From: Polyodon spathula
Lineage: Eukaryota; Chordata; Actinopteri; Acipenseriformes; Polyodontidae
Length of the DNA stretch: 64,000 bases
NCBI RefSeq assembly: GCF_017654505.1
Contig: NC_054534.1
Coordinates: 20,989,252 to 21,053,251, forward strand
Direction of reading: 5' to 3'
The translations under genes and the position numbers were made by a program. Under the pieces are notes generated by a model that saw only the letters and a program-made list of their open reading frames with translations, did no database searches and had not been told where the DNA came from. Positions 31,401-46,000 of the stretch are shown in pieces (positions within the stretch are counted from its first letter, which is position 1; each line of letters begins with the position of its first letter).

Positions 31401-34400
31401 TATCACCCTGCTCGGCAAGTTAATGTTAGGTTGTGTGTTAGCGCCATTCAAAAATAAAATAAACAATCTTACGGATTATTTATTTAACCATTCTGATTGT
31501 GTATACAATATATTTAAATGCTAATAACTGATCTATTTTTTTAAATCTGGCTTTTTGTACATTTAATATGTTTTGACTAGATGACAATATAAAAACAACA
31601 TAATTAGTTATCTGCAATAAATTCACTCTGTTTAATTTTTAAACAATTATTGTGTTATTTTATATACTGTTATTTTTGGCTTCAGAGTTGCTTCGTGGTC
31701 AGTAAATTAAAGAAGAAAAAAACTTCCAGTTTTATTTTCACTGTGAAAATCTGGTAATCCTAAACTACAAGTTCAGTGCGAGAAACTCAAACTCTGGTAG
31801 AAACTGTGGTCAGGCACCAAAATCTTGCTGAACTTGACAAAACTCACAAAATATTAAATGTACTCAATCTTTTCTCAAATTACTTTGTTTAATGCCGACA
31901 TTGAGAACCATGCAGAATTGCTTTGGGGTGGAGCTTCTAAGGTTTCCAACGATACCGCCCCTTTCAGTCTAGCGGGTGGGGGATCGTTGGTGGACAGCAA
32001 TTTTCAAGTCTTGCCGCAGATTCTCAATCAGATTCAAGTCCGGGCTTTGACTGGGCCACTCTAGGACATTCACTTTCTTGTTTTTAAGCCACTCCAGCGT
32101 TGCTTTGGATGTGTGCTTGGTGTCTTTGTCATGCTGAAAGGTGAATCTCTTAGGTCTTTTGCAGACGGAAGCAGGTTTTCCTCAAGGATTTTCCTGTATT
32201 TAGCACCATCCATTTTGCCCTCTACCCTGACTTAGCTTCCTAGTCCCTGCCGATGAAAATCCCCATAGCATGATGCTGCCACCACCATGCTTCACAGTTG
32301 GAATGGTGTTACCTGAGTGATGTGCTGTGTTGGGTGTGGGCCAGACATAATGCTTTGCATTTAGGCCAGGTAGTTCAATTGTTGTTTCATTGGACCACAG
32401 ATTTTACTAATTTTACATGTAGTATCCTATTAGCACTAGTATTGAAAACCTCTGAAGAAAAATCCTTACTGTAATCATTCTAATCATGTTTCTGCTAGTT
32501 TATGACTAATTTGAGTACACCAACACTGATCTACATGTCAGTGCAATCTCGACCCTGTGAAGCAGCCTAATCATTTCAAACAACTGTGTTCATTTTATGC
32601 AGTGATAATTATCTTAATACCCTGTGGACCTACAGTTAATCCAGTACTTAGGACAAAATGTTCATGTTCTGTACAGCATTTGTGGGGCTTTATTTTTAGT
32701 GTATGGCAGATTAGCATGACATTAATTTCTAATAAAAAGGGAGTTAAGCAGCCTTGAAAGTAACAGATATTAAAGTATTGTATTTTAGTGCTGCGACGAA
32801 GGCAGGATTTTCATGTTCGGGTATTTACTCATAATTTAAATAATTGTTTGGATACCCATTTGTTTTCAAAAAAGTAATAAGCCATTATATTGCTCAGAAT
32901 GCAGGCAGAGACAACATAGCAGCAGGGGGTGTGGCCATGGCCTCTGTGTGTATTGCCTTTATTTTGCATCAAGACGTTACAATATGTAACACATTAATGT
33001 AGAAAAATATAGCAGGAGTAAAGAATATGTTGTGTAGGCCTTACTTTACCCCAGTGAAACTATAAAACAAAGGATGCCAAATAGCAGTTCCAAGTTAAAC
33101 GTTGCTTTGTTTATTCCCGAAATAGACAGTACATGAAGCTGACACCACATTTTATTTATTTGTAACTTTTTTCATTCCTTGCCATTGCCATTTCTTCACA
33201 GTAAACAGTAGCCATAGACACATTTTCTTAAAGTAATAACATGAGGCCTTTTTGTAGCTGAACAAGCAAACGAAACACTTCAAATAAAGCAAACGTGGAA
33301 ATGGCATTGTAAAACAAAGGGGGTGGGGGAAACTCACTGTTTTGGTTCTCGTTTATTACATTCCACATAACAGAAAGTTGCAACAAAAAATATATGTATA
33401 CACAATCGATATAAAAATCAGTACACGTTTCCAGCAAGTTGGGCACTGTTTAAGGCGAGGCATTTCAGAATGACGTGCTTGCCTTTTTTTCTATCCCATT
33501 AGTTTCAGACTTGCTCTAAACACTCTAAGCACAACACTTTTTTTTGACCCAGATGGCTTTCCATAGAGATCACTATGCATGCGCTCGCATAATCTGGTTT
33601 GTTTACTTTTTGCTGTCTAAAACTTAAACCAAGGCTGGAGCTGCTGTGTTGATCCTGTTTTATCACACAGAGCTCTTTTTCATTTGCCATTTTTCAAACT
33701 GTTGTGCAACGTCTGGTGAGGTGGTAAATAAGGGCAAGGTATTTTTGTCATTTGTAGCGAATGCGAACATCTGATTTTTGTATCCGAATATGTCAATAAA
33801 TACTGGTTAGAATATTCGGGTGTTTGTCCCAGCACTATTGTATTTGCAGGAGTAAAACTGGTTTCCAAGAACTAGCATTATAAAAAGAGGTGACCTGTTG
33901 CCAAAGCCCACAATGTGTAGCTCCCAGCACTTTGTTTGTGTGAAAACAGGTGTATCTTGTCCAATGTTAAAGGTAAATGCTGCCACTGAGTTAAGGGATG
34001 AGCCAGTTAAACATGCACCCGCAATAATGGCCATTGTGAACTAAGTCACTAAGATCCTTCTGCTTTGTTACAACTGTCTCACACATCTTGTACAGATGTA
34101 GTGGATGACATGACACTTCACATAACATCACATTGTCATTTTTTGTTTGGGGTGGGGTGATTTTGTCCAGGTTGTCTTGGTGTTAGTGTAGAATTCTAGT
34201 ACAGTACTGTAAGTCTAGTTGTTTCCTTCAGTAATACAGTACTTTAATCTTAACCTATCATAGGTAAGGGGGACATTCAGTAGTATAGCACACAGAGAAA
34301 AGGCTGTTATAATCCTAAATACAAGCGTGACTTTACCGTTGAAAGCCGTGCAGCAGATTGTAGAGAAACACGAAATGGTAATAAATATACATTTCATGGG

Positions 34401-37400
34401 ACTGACATGCCGTTGTTGTAGTTTGTGATTGCTAAAGAGTAATCTGCTCAAGCCAGACAAATCTTTAGAAAGTCAGCCACTGCTAATTGCTTGTAAGCTT
34501 CACTTGTCAGATATATTAATAGGCCTGCTAGTAGCATTGCAGATGCAAGAGTCGAGAGTTTGGTTTTAAATGTCTGTTTCTGAGGAGCATGGGATTCTTA
34601 CTGTACATGTATTTTACAATTGAGGAATTTTCTTCGAGACGTGCTAGGTCTTTTGAAACCTGGTGACAGGGACATCACAGTAGACAATAGTAATGCTAAT
34701 AATAATGCTAAAAATAGTTTTAAAATATGCTGTTAACATGAGTAACATAAAGATGAAATCAAGCCAGTTTTTTCTTGACGATTTTCACGCTTTAATTCCC
34801 TGACAGATTTAAATTTCCCTGATAAACTATGTCTGGCATTTGTGCTGTGGCAGTAATGGAATATTAATAAGGAAGAACTATAAATAGAAAGCATATTATA
34901 AAAATCACCCTTGGTCTGTTCCCTACTGTCTTGCTTGCAGTGCCTTAGAGCAGATTAGGATTGGGAGGGAGCAAAAAAATAAATAAAAATATTTAAAAAA
35001 ATAAAATAACTACCATATATAGTGGAGGATGGAATGAAGATGTTCTGTACTATATTAACAAGTGTTCAGTGTTCATCGAAGATAGCCTATAGTGTAAAAA
35101 AACAACATAAATTGGGCTTCCTTCAAGGATCTATCAACCAGGAAAACTTGCCGGCATGAATTATGGCCCTATCTGTTTGGTGAACTGACAAAAAAAAAAA
35201 AAAAAGAAATACTGCATATGCATTATTTTCTTGATACAGTATACGGTGGCATTCGATCAAACTTTCTGGAGCGACAATATGTTAAATTAAAGGCTTATAG
35301 AATTACAATACATGTTGTTTTTATTTTAATGTTTTGACTCTCGTTGCTGTCCTGTAGTACTGTATTAGAGGTGTGTGGAAGTGCCCTAGATTGTATTCCA
35401 AAGAACTGTGTTGAAATGGTTGTCAACCTACTGTATGTGTATTTGGATCCACTGATGCTCAACAACATCTATGTATTTTTAACAGTTATGCATTACTTGA
35501 TTGTTTACTTGATTGTCTGTATCTATGATTTGATCTGCTTGCCAGCCTGGATGGTATAGTACTACTTCTCATAACCATTCATTTAAAAAGACAGTGACGT
35601 CTTCATGCACAACAAATTGTACACTGTTATTTTGCATAAAGTCTTTTCTGTCCATCGATCAACCCAGGAGAATGAACAGTAAAATGTTTTATTTATTTAT
35701 TTATACATACACAGCTCTTTCAAGTTCCTTTCTGTGTTCACTGTTGTAGTTGGTCACTTTAGAATTGCACAGTAAATACTGCTTGCTAAAGTAGCAAACA
35801 ACTCCGTTCGTTCTTGGTCTTGCTTTGTCAATAAGGTCATCTTGCCAAGTTTAAAAACACCATAGTTATCTAGAGTATAACCTCTCATTAATGTTTGATG
35901 TGAACATTGCTTTTTGTCTATTTCCTTGTACATTTAAAATTCAGCAGTAGAAACCTGATAATTCTTTTTTTTTTTTTTTTTTTTTCTTTTTCTATTTTAG
36001 GTAAAAATTTGTACACAAATGAATATGTTGCAATTAAGCTGGTAAGTAAATATTGTCTATCTTTTTTTTTTTTTGCTATTTAATATGTAAAGAATCATGA
36101 ATTAAACACGACACTTGCCTTTCGTTCTCATCTAGGAACCAATGAAGTCCAGAGCACCTCAGTTACACTTGGAATACAGATTCTACAAGCAGTTAGGATC
36201 AGGAGGTAAGGATTGTTAAAAATGTGTGGCTTGGGGATGCTTTGGGGTCTCCACCTGCATTTTGTTAATGACAAAGCCTTCTGTTACCATAGGTTTGGTT
36301 ACATTTTAAGAGCTCCCCTACACTTCTATCCTTGGATGCTCCAGTTCTTTAACTGTGCTGGCTTGTAACCAACACCTGTTCTATTTTTGCACGTACAACA
36401 GTCTGCCTAAAATGTGTCAAATTAGAAAACTGCAGAAATGTACTCTTAAGTTACGAAGGCTGTTTCCTATTATTGAAACTGTATTTCAATATAGTGAGAA
36501 AACAATTATGTGTTCTGCTGTATTAAGACTTTTAGCAACTTACTGCGTCATGGCTTTTCATGTTTATTTTCCTGCTAAAAAAACATTAGAGATGTTTGTA
36601 AATGATTACATTTTTTTTTTTTCTACAGTCCCTTCTGCTTTATAAGAGCTTACAGTTTAATCAATGCTTTAATGTCAATTTTACTTTGTGGGAAGCCTGC
36701 CATTTCGCGAGAACTTCACTTTATTAGTCAATTTATAATGAGTATAGTAAGTGTTAGTGCCCCAACTAAGGGCCACATGTTTTTGCCAGTTTAACTGTGA
36801 TAGCAGCAAATGCCATTCAAGTGTTGTATAGACAGAGGACCATGGCAACTGGATGGCAAAATAGGAGTTGAAGTATCACTTCTGCTTGCATATTTCTGTG
36901 CATTTGTGTTTGGACAGTTCTACTGTATACCAACTGCATTTGGTGATTTAAACAAGAAACAGAAACATCAAATGAAAGAACTTTATCAATAAACTAAAAC
37001 AGATGGTATAGATCTGTAGGCCATGATAATTGTTTCCAAGTGTAGTGAATCATTGTTATAAACAGAGATCAAATTAACTGTGTTGCTGTGTTAACTTGTT
37101 TTCATAAATTCAAAACGTAAAGCTCTTCACTGAGCCAGAGCTGGAGTAAAAGTGTGATACCTGATACCTGAGTCTGTGAAGCAGAATAACAAGTCTACCT
37201 AAATGTATGCATGAGGGCTCTTAAACACAGTTTTTTTTTTTTTGTTTTAAATAAATCACCCAGCTGTACAGTATGTAGAACTGTGACTTTTGCATGTCAC
37301 GGTCTCTCTCGTACCGAAAAACATAACGAGTAGAACATTCAGGTCAAGATACTGTATACAAATGTGCCTTTCTCATAGCTTATAGCTGACGAGTTGTGTA

Positions 37401-39998
37401 TGTGCACTGATTTGATAATTAGGTTTCATTTTTTTTTAAATTTTTGCTCTCTTATGTCAAAGGACTGGTGTTGGCTCTCAAGAACAAGGGCTGTTGTCTA
37501 ATAAAAGGCTGTCTGGAATGTTACTACAGTACTGCTATTGTGCATGCCTGGTTGTGCTATATATAGCAAGTGGCAGCAGAATCAACCAACAAGAGTTTAA
37601 TTTAGTTTTAGTTCAAGAGACTGATCCCAGATTGCCAGTTTTTATAAATGTGACCACAAGAAAATAAAACGTCCAGCTCATCTATGATGTACCTTTTAAA
37701 TATTATTGATTAATAGGGGTTGAGGTTCAGATTTTGAAGGGTTAAATGCTTCATATATTAATCTCATATACTGTTGACGATTAACATGTACTTTATTGCC
37801 ATTTACTATAGTATTGTTAATATTGTGATGTTTCTGAATTTTGACCATTGTATTTGGTCGGTTACTGTATACAGAGGTGGAATCTTTAATTACTGTACAT
37901 ATTCTATACCCAAAACAGTATCTCTAAGATCCATTTATGGCAGTAGTACATTAAATGGATTGAGTTTCAGCATATTTGAAACAAATTGAGCATTAAGTTG
38001 GTGGCTTATTTTTTGTCTAGTCTGACATTTTTTATCTTGTCAGTTTACAACAGAAAACTTAAACTTCTTATTTATTTAATTTATTTATTTATTTATTTTA
38101 TATGCCTTTCATATAAGCCCTTTATATCCATCCAGTAACTAACCTGCTTTATTGATGAACAGTCAAGTACATTGTACAGCTAGCTCCACTGGGAAAAAGT
38201 TGAACAAAACATTTCGAATGGTGGTAGTATTGAATGACCAATTATGCTGACCAGTTTTATGACCTGCTGCCAGATTCAACAAATACATAAAAGGAACAGA
38301 ATGCATTCTGAAATGTCATGGTGAATATCGTAATCGCATAAAACCTTTCGCTCTTCTGAAGAGTCTGCATATAAATACAAGTGGCCAGAACTGAATTAAA
38401 TAATATTTGAGAAAGGACCATTTTATTAAAATTCAGGTCTTCATTTCTAGTTGAATAGCCTGGGTGTAACTGTAAGGTGTTATGACCTAATTATTTTGAT
38501 GAAATAGCAACCAATTTTTCTGAAGAGAATGGGGATTGTTCTACATTAAACCCTGGTTAACCCCCAGACCTGCCTTTTATTAGTATTACTCCTTGTAATG
38601 TGTATAATACAGCACAGTCTAGTTCTGGTTCTGGTACTGTTTTTATGAATATGTTTATCATGAGTGAGATTCTTGTGTTGCTGTAACTGATTATTTCGTC
38701 CTTTTGATCTTCTCAAGTCCCTGGTAAAGTTCACATTTACAATTTAAATTGGTTTAAAACAAATTGATTACTGATGAGTGGGTTTAATCACTTTTTTATT
38801 ATTCAATTATCATACACCAATGGCACAGACTAACATTTTTCAACCAGTAAACATTAATTATTACAGAATTAACCATTGATATTGATAAGCTGTGCAGTGA
38901 GTGCATTGCGCTCATGTCTAGTTGGGGTAATACAGAACGTTATTTTTACCTTTCTTATCATAAATAAATACACTTGTAAACAGTTGTGATTAAAATGTGT
39001 ATTGCAGACTCATGTAACGCTGCATTCTTGACTCTGCGCTTGAACAGATGCATGGCTGGCCATATTGTACATTGTGAAGTGTGATGTTTGTTTAATTCTG
39101 AGCTAGTGTCAGTACTTTCCTGACTGATGTTCAATATTAATCAGTAGGTTTCTCAGCAGAGAAGGACCAGGCTGTGCAGTGAAGTAGTGAAGTTGAAACA
39201 CTACAATGTAGAGGATTTTAATTTGGGAGTTCAGCTCTATAACCCAAACAGAATCACAAACTAGCTAATACTGGGCCCCTTGAGACGCTGGCCAGTGGAT
39301 TCTGGAGGCTGTGAAAAATCTGAGTTACTAAATAAAATATGCATTTGTATAGATGACGAATAAATATGACATACAAGTCCTATGGAAATTTAAACCGTTT
39401 ACCTCTGGAGTTCCATACCAGCCCAACAACATTTGTATAAAAAACTAATAGGTCAGTGTAAAATTAGTACATTAGGTTTGTCAGACACCCAATTGAAATG
39501 CTGCTATACCTTTAACACAGAATCCTAATGATTCAAGGTAATCTGACGTTTAGAAAATTGTGGAATACCGTAGCGCAACCATCCTAGCCACCATTAACAC
39601 CCGCTGGTGTCTGTGAGCTTATTACACTTTCTGCTTTTAATGATATTCAAAAGATTCTCATTCAATTATTATTATTTTTTTTAAATCTGTCTGATGCGCT
39701 TGTGAAGCTTGTGTGACCTCGTCCTGGTGGCTCAAAAATGCTAATGCAGTACATCCTGTCTAAGAGGTTTTGTTCTGGGATACAACTATTATTAAAGCAT
39801 AATCACAAATGAATGTTTAATAAAACAAGAGTCTCTTCTACAGTACCTCTCTCTAAATCCTTTCCATTTTGAGAAAATGTATTATTCATTTGATACTGGG
39901 GATTATAAAGATGTAAACCAACATATCAGAAGGTAATTTATTGCAAAGAAATAATGTACTGTACTTGGACCTGTTAATTTAGTTAATCCAGAAATGCA

Positions 39999-40053
<55 letters not shown>

Positions 40054-43000
40054 TAATATCTTTTATTTTTATATAGCACCTTTCATAGTGGACCTCCATC
40101 ACAAATCGCTTTACAGAGTTAGGCTGGGAACTGTGCATTATATGCAGAGTAGGACATTGATTTAACATCTCATCCGCAGAATGGAGCACAAGGAGGTTAA
40201 GTGACTTGCTCAGGGTCACACAGTAAGTTAGTCAGTGGCAGAGGTGGGATTTGAACCGGTAGCCTTCTGATGACAAGCCCTGGACTTTAATCACTGGACC
40301 ACACTGCCTGCTATAATAGATTATTGTAATGCTGATATAGATCAGCTTGACATTCATTTTCTTTATGACTGCAAGTCCGCTGATGTGTTGCCTAATGCTG
40401 TCAATACAACACTGCTTTGAATAATTCACCCCTTCTGCCACCTACCTAAAGATTTGTTATTTCATTACATTGTACAGCTATGGCCAAAAATGTTGCATCA
40501 CCCTATATAATTCAGTAATACTGCTTCATAAAGCTGAATGAAACCTGCTGAATAATGTTACGTCAACATATTGAATTTCATACCGCTTTGTAGTTTTCCA
40601 TACGTAACGATAAACCTGTAATTGTAAAATGTGACATTTTCAAAATCTGACATGAAATACTGCACTACAGTTATGGCTTCCGGTAGACACTTGCGTTGTA
40701 TTTTGTTGTTTCTTTGATTTACATAATGCTAAATAAAACACATAAACATAATGCTAAACCCACTCAGAGATGAGATTTTCATCCACCCCCCCCCCAGAAC
40801 AGATCATAAGAGTCCAGGCAGTCGCATGTTTGTGCTGCATGAGTGGACTGTTTCCTGTCCATTGTAAGCAGAAATGTGCTTTTCTCACTTACACATAGGG
40901 TGGGTTTATCCCTGGAGCTTTGTAATTACTGTACTGTACTTGCAAGCTGTTCCTCATGTAGTTTTGTCCTCTCATCCTCTTTCTTCCTGATCAAGCCGTC
41001 CTCTGACGCAGGTCTATTGAACTCAAACCACCTGTTGCTCGTGAGATTGCCTTGAGCACCACTACATGTCAGAGAGAATTTGTTAAAGGGAGAATGAAGG
41101 AAGCCTTAAAATAGTAATTTACTAACGAATCTGAACTGCTTTGCTTGATTTCTTTAAAAGGAGCCCACACTTCCTTTTTAAATAAAACTGCCTGTTGTCA
41201 ACATAAATGACTATCAAAACCGGCTTGGAAAGCTCGCATTTATTAAAATTGAAATTGGAGGCGAGTCTGAATATTCAAGTAATCAAGTACTCTAAATAAA
41301 ATTACTACTCTAATACTTTGATCAAGTTTTGAATACTCGTTAATTTCTAAAACAAATGGAAAAATGTGCAAACTTGGCAAGCTAAAAGTGATCAGCCAGT
41401 ACAATTGTCACTTCACTGATAATTGACAGGGAAGCGGGCGCCCTTTATTACCTAGCTCTGCTATTGGCTAAGGGAGTGCATGAGTAATGAAAAATTGCAT
41501 CTTTTTAAAAAAGAAAAAAAAAAGCAACACGTATAAGTAGTTTGAAAAAAGTTAAACGAGACCACGTGCAATGTGATCTCTGCAGCACAACTGTTTCGTA
41601 TTGTAAATCAACAAGTAAATGCTCAATCTAAAATGCAAGCACCGTCTGCTGCTTTGGAAGAAATTGCAGAATGTAGGAAAAAACACAGGTGGTTCTGCAT
41701 TTTATAGTTAAAACCCCTTTGCTGTGTATTCTTATTTCTTACTTCTAGTTCATATAATATTTTACTTTTAAATACATTAGAAGCCTTAGATGTTTCTTCG
41801 CTATTAATGTTAATGAATTTATCTGTGCGTCCCTGTGTGTGGTTTCTGTTAATATGTTCTAAGGACCTGTCACTGTTATGAGTAATTGGAGGTCAAGTAT
41901 TTGGTTATTCAAAAGTTCTGTTCTTGTCATATTTGTATATCTTATTTGATATTCCCACCCCTAATTGAAATACGTATTTGTGTTTTACTGTTCTATCCAA
42001 CATCAGCCTGCAATACTTATAGTACAAGGGCCATGGAGGCGCTGCATCTGATATAAGCATATGAAAGGTGATCCCTTCCCTCAAATTATGGTTGTTTTTG
42101 TTGTTATCCCCCCATAGGGTTGCATATGCCTGGCGACATGAGGTACACTGTAAGGATTTGCCTGTCCATCCATCTGTATGGAATACCTCTCTTACATTTC
42201 TTTTTAGTACTTAACTGTATGATGATATAGCATTGATATGCAGTCTTTAGTACATTCATCTCACAATTGTAGTAGTAAAAGAATAAGTGTCATCTAAGAT
42301 TGTCTGTCTGACTGAAGAAAGTAATTGGAGCTGAGAGATGTATTCTAATTCCCCAGATTGGACTTCTTGCTTCCCAATAATGCTTTATAAATCTGTTAGC
42401 TATGGTGCTAGATTAAAGCTTCTTTTAACCCTTTTTAATTTGTTTCATTCGGTTGTCTTAAAAGTGCTTCAGTCTATAGTAAAGTGTAGCCTAAATTATT
42501 TTCTTTTTGAGAAAAATAACATGCAAATAAGTGTGGCTTTGTGTAATAATACATAAGATACCTTTGTACATTTTTTATTGGTTGCAATGGTGCAGCTGAT
42601 GTATAAAAAGCAAAGAGATATAATTACACCCAGCAGTCCAGATAAGCTGCATACCTGCCATTTTTACACATTAAAAAATCAGAAATACACACTAAATTTA
42701 AATTGAATGTGTAAAAATGCACGTATCAATTTTGCTGCACAGCTTGTCTGCTTCCCCTCCCGCCTCCCCTAAAACTACCACTAACAACTACATCTCTCAG
42801 AATACAATGTCTTCAGTTACTAAGAAACTGTACACAAGAAAAACCAACCCAAGATACATTATTCAATCTCTGGCTAGCATTGTTGCCTTTGCAGCCAATC
42901 AGAATGAAGAAGAACAATTCGAAGCTGCACAGGTTGAAATGTAAACACCCCAGTCCAGCTACAAATCCAACTGGAACCCTTGTCAGAGGCAACCACTTAA

Positions 43001-46000
43001 AAAAAAAAAAAAAAAAATCTTAAATATTAAACTGTTTTATAACGCATTATTGCATTTCCTTATTGTATTTATCTGTACGGCTTTATATTGAAGTTTTAAC
43101 ATGTTCACTGAGTTTAAGAATGTAATGTTAAAATAAGTAACATAATTAATTTGTAATCCGTGTGATACCTCGAACAAAATGTGCTGAGCCGATAAAGAAC
43201 CTTGCTGAAAACACGCATGGTTGTACAATAGTACAAAGGAGCATTGCAGTTAAAATTGAAGGTTCTTTTTTTAATGCCTACTCCATTACTGTTACAGATT
43301 GTACAGTATTTATTAAGATTACTCGACTTCAAGGCAATGTTGCATTTTACCCCCTGAAAACATGTTTTACTCTCTCGGTTCTAAAATTAGAGGGTAAGTT
43401 ACTCCCAGACCCAAAACTTTATTTGGAGCACTGATTGCACCTAAATGAAAAATACACTTGTGGCAGGATGGGCTGTGTGGTGTATGACAAGACCAGGAAG
43501 CAGTACACAGAACTCTGAAATGCGGGGCTCAAACTAATACAGTAGTAAACTGTATTATTTATTAAATAAAAACAAAAGATTTTTCAAACCAAAACAAAAC
43601 ACAAAAGGGCACCTGTGACAAAACGAAATGTTCAGAAAACAAAATACAACAATTCTAACCAAACAAGTACCTTTATAAAAACTTCACAAAACTAGAAGCA
43701 ATGGTCTGTTTGGATCTCTGTCTCTGTCTCTGTGCTTCTCTCTCCTTCTCCAACCACTCCCTTAATGAGCCCACAGTGGGTCCGTTTATACTGTGGCTGG
43801 AGCCTTAACTACCCCTCATCAAGCAATGACCTCATTAAGGCTCCAACCACATTCGTCACAAGGTTTTTATGGATGGAGAATTAACCCCATCCTTGCCACA
43901 ATACACAATTCAAAATAATAAACGATTGCAATACATTAGAACCAGGTAACATTAAGAAAAATGTACATGTACAACTGCTAGTTTTCTTTCATTCAGAGCA
44001 GTTTACATTGTTGTCAAATGTAGAAATGTTTTTCTTATTGTAATTTACAGCTGTCAATTCAATGAATGATGCTGACAGCTTTTAGTATGTCAGTAAATAC
44101 CCTATAGTCCTGTGTATTTTCTAGTGCACTTAATGTGCATAGAGAGCAAATGTTTTAAATAAAGTATCAGTAGCACTACACAAGTTGACACGAACAAGAC
44201 AAGCATATACAGTAGCAGCACTGCTAATAACAGAGCAGAATTTCCCATTTCCCTCTTTCCAGTGAGTGAACAAGAGAAACAGCTGCTTTTAAATGCACAT
44301 AATCTGAGGTTGTGTTCTGTAATTTTCTTGGAATGGGAATCCACTGAGCTTAGATCTGCTTAGAAAAATAACATACTTACATTAAAACTGCATGGCTTGG
44401 TCTTTACTTGGCTGATTTGTAAAATATCCAGGGGGTGGGGGAAGGGTTTGTTGAGCTGGCAGCCAGGGTTATTGGAAGCACCGGCTGCATTGACACCCAG
44501 TCCATACTGTATGTCTGTGAAAGAGATATTTTAATACTAAGGAGATGGTACAGAACTTCATTATTTGCCTTTTGGGTTACCAGCCCTTTTCAATTTCCTG
44601 CAGCATCCTTTTTATAGCAGTGGATATATGGTACTGTAAAATATTTCAGTCTTTCATAACATTTTTCTTTATTGATTTAGTTTTTCATTTAGGTCATTAG
44701 GCTTGTTTTGTGTTGTACCAGGCCAAACATGTTAAGGTTTCACATGAACTGGTTCCATGAAGTAGGAGAGATAGATCTGGAACCTGGTTTGCGTTTCAAA
44801 ATGTATGGGGATCTACTTTAGAAATGCCTTGTACTTAAATGCTACACATCTCGTACACACTTTTGCAAAACAACACGTGACCTCTTCACATCGATGCATA
44901 TTTCCTAAAAAACGCTTTCCTTGTTCAGTGTATTCTTGCAGGGAACAGAATACAATTGAAAAAATACCAGACATTGGCCTCAAGTTTATTTAAAGCGCAA
45001 CTAAAAGGAAACAATAGTTTCAATTCCTGATATAGACGTTTAATAACTCTGGGTAACTTTTGATTTTCCAACCACCCCGCCCCATCCCTGTTTCTAGGGT
45101 AGTAGTAGTGTTCTAGCTCGGAGCTGGAATTGTATTGCTGAAGTAGTGGAGGTAACATTCATATGAAGCCAGTTACAGGGCAATGTTTAGCATGTGAGAC
45201 TGACCAACTCCATGGTGTAGCATGCATAGAGATTCTAATTTCATTCTTCACGAACAATGGTAAAATATGGCTAATACAATGTCTCATGTCCTCAGAGAAC
45301 TGTAGTACAGATGGTGAGCATATGAACAAGTGATTTGTTTTCCCCAAAATGGAACAGATGTTAAATTGCCTCTATTTCAAGTTTATTCATTCCTACTTGT
45401 GGTTGTAGCCATATTGATCCAGAAATTTGGGGAATAATTTGCAAAACCTGGGTGCATTGATAGTTTTCTGCATTGCCACAATTTTTGCAGCGATTTGACT
45501 GTGCTATAAATTTACATTTTTTGCATTTTTTAAGCAGTTTAAAATGTGTTTTTAATTGTTCTATGCTTCAAAAGGTAAAGGTGTAATTGTGGTCATATAT
45601 TTACATTGAAAGTAGCTATCGATTTTCTACATTTGGCTGAAAGGAAATCTGCAGACCCATCCGATTGTGTGCGTTTGTAGCAAAATGTTACATGCTCAAC
45701 CTCAAGTACAGTATGCTATTAAAAAACATTTTGCCATTGTTTGCTGTGATGAGAATGTCGAGTTGCTTGATGCTGTAATTGCGGCTCACAGATGATGGTG
45801 CAGCTGCCTAAATGCTGCTGGCTTTTGGTGATCACAGATCAAATTACCTAGTGCAGCGCTGTATAGTTCGCTTACATTGTAAACCCAACAGGATGGGGTT
45901 GTGGGTGAGAATAACCTATTGTTTGTAAAGGAAATGTCAGAAGGTTGTTTTTATATATAATTTTTTTTCTTTTGTCTTTTAAAAGATGTATTCTTTCTGT

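Larger units (their letters stand above)
28423..36000 (+). other. csnk1g3 intron 1 (7.6 kb)
   Basis: Runs from gtaagt to a very long T tract and AG. It holds the hAT end copy at 30403-30690, the SINE-like retroposon at 30720-31080, Tc1 debris at 31978-32404 and the complete hAT-type element at 32786-33837. The rest (28423-30400, 33850-35960) shows no gene or recognised repeat. Confidence 0.8.

Noticed and set aside
42717..42944. 75-codon frame near a ctacatctctcagaatacaatg sequence
   Set aside because: Looks like part of an old MITE-type repeat, not a gene.
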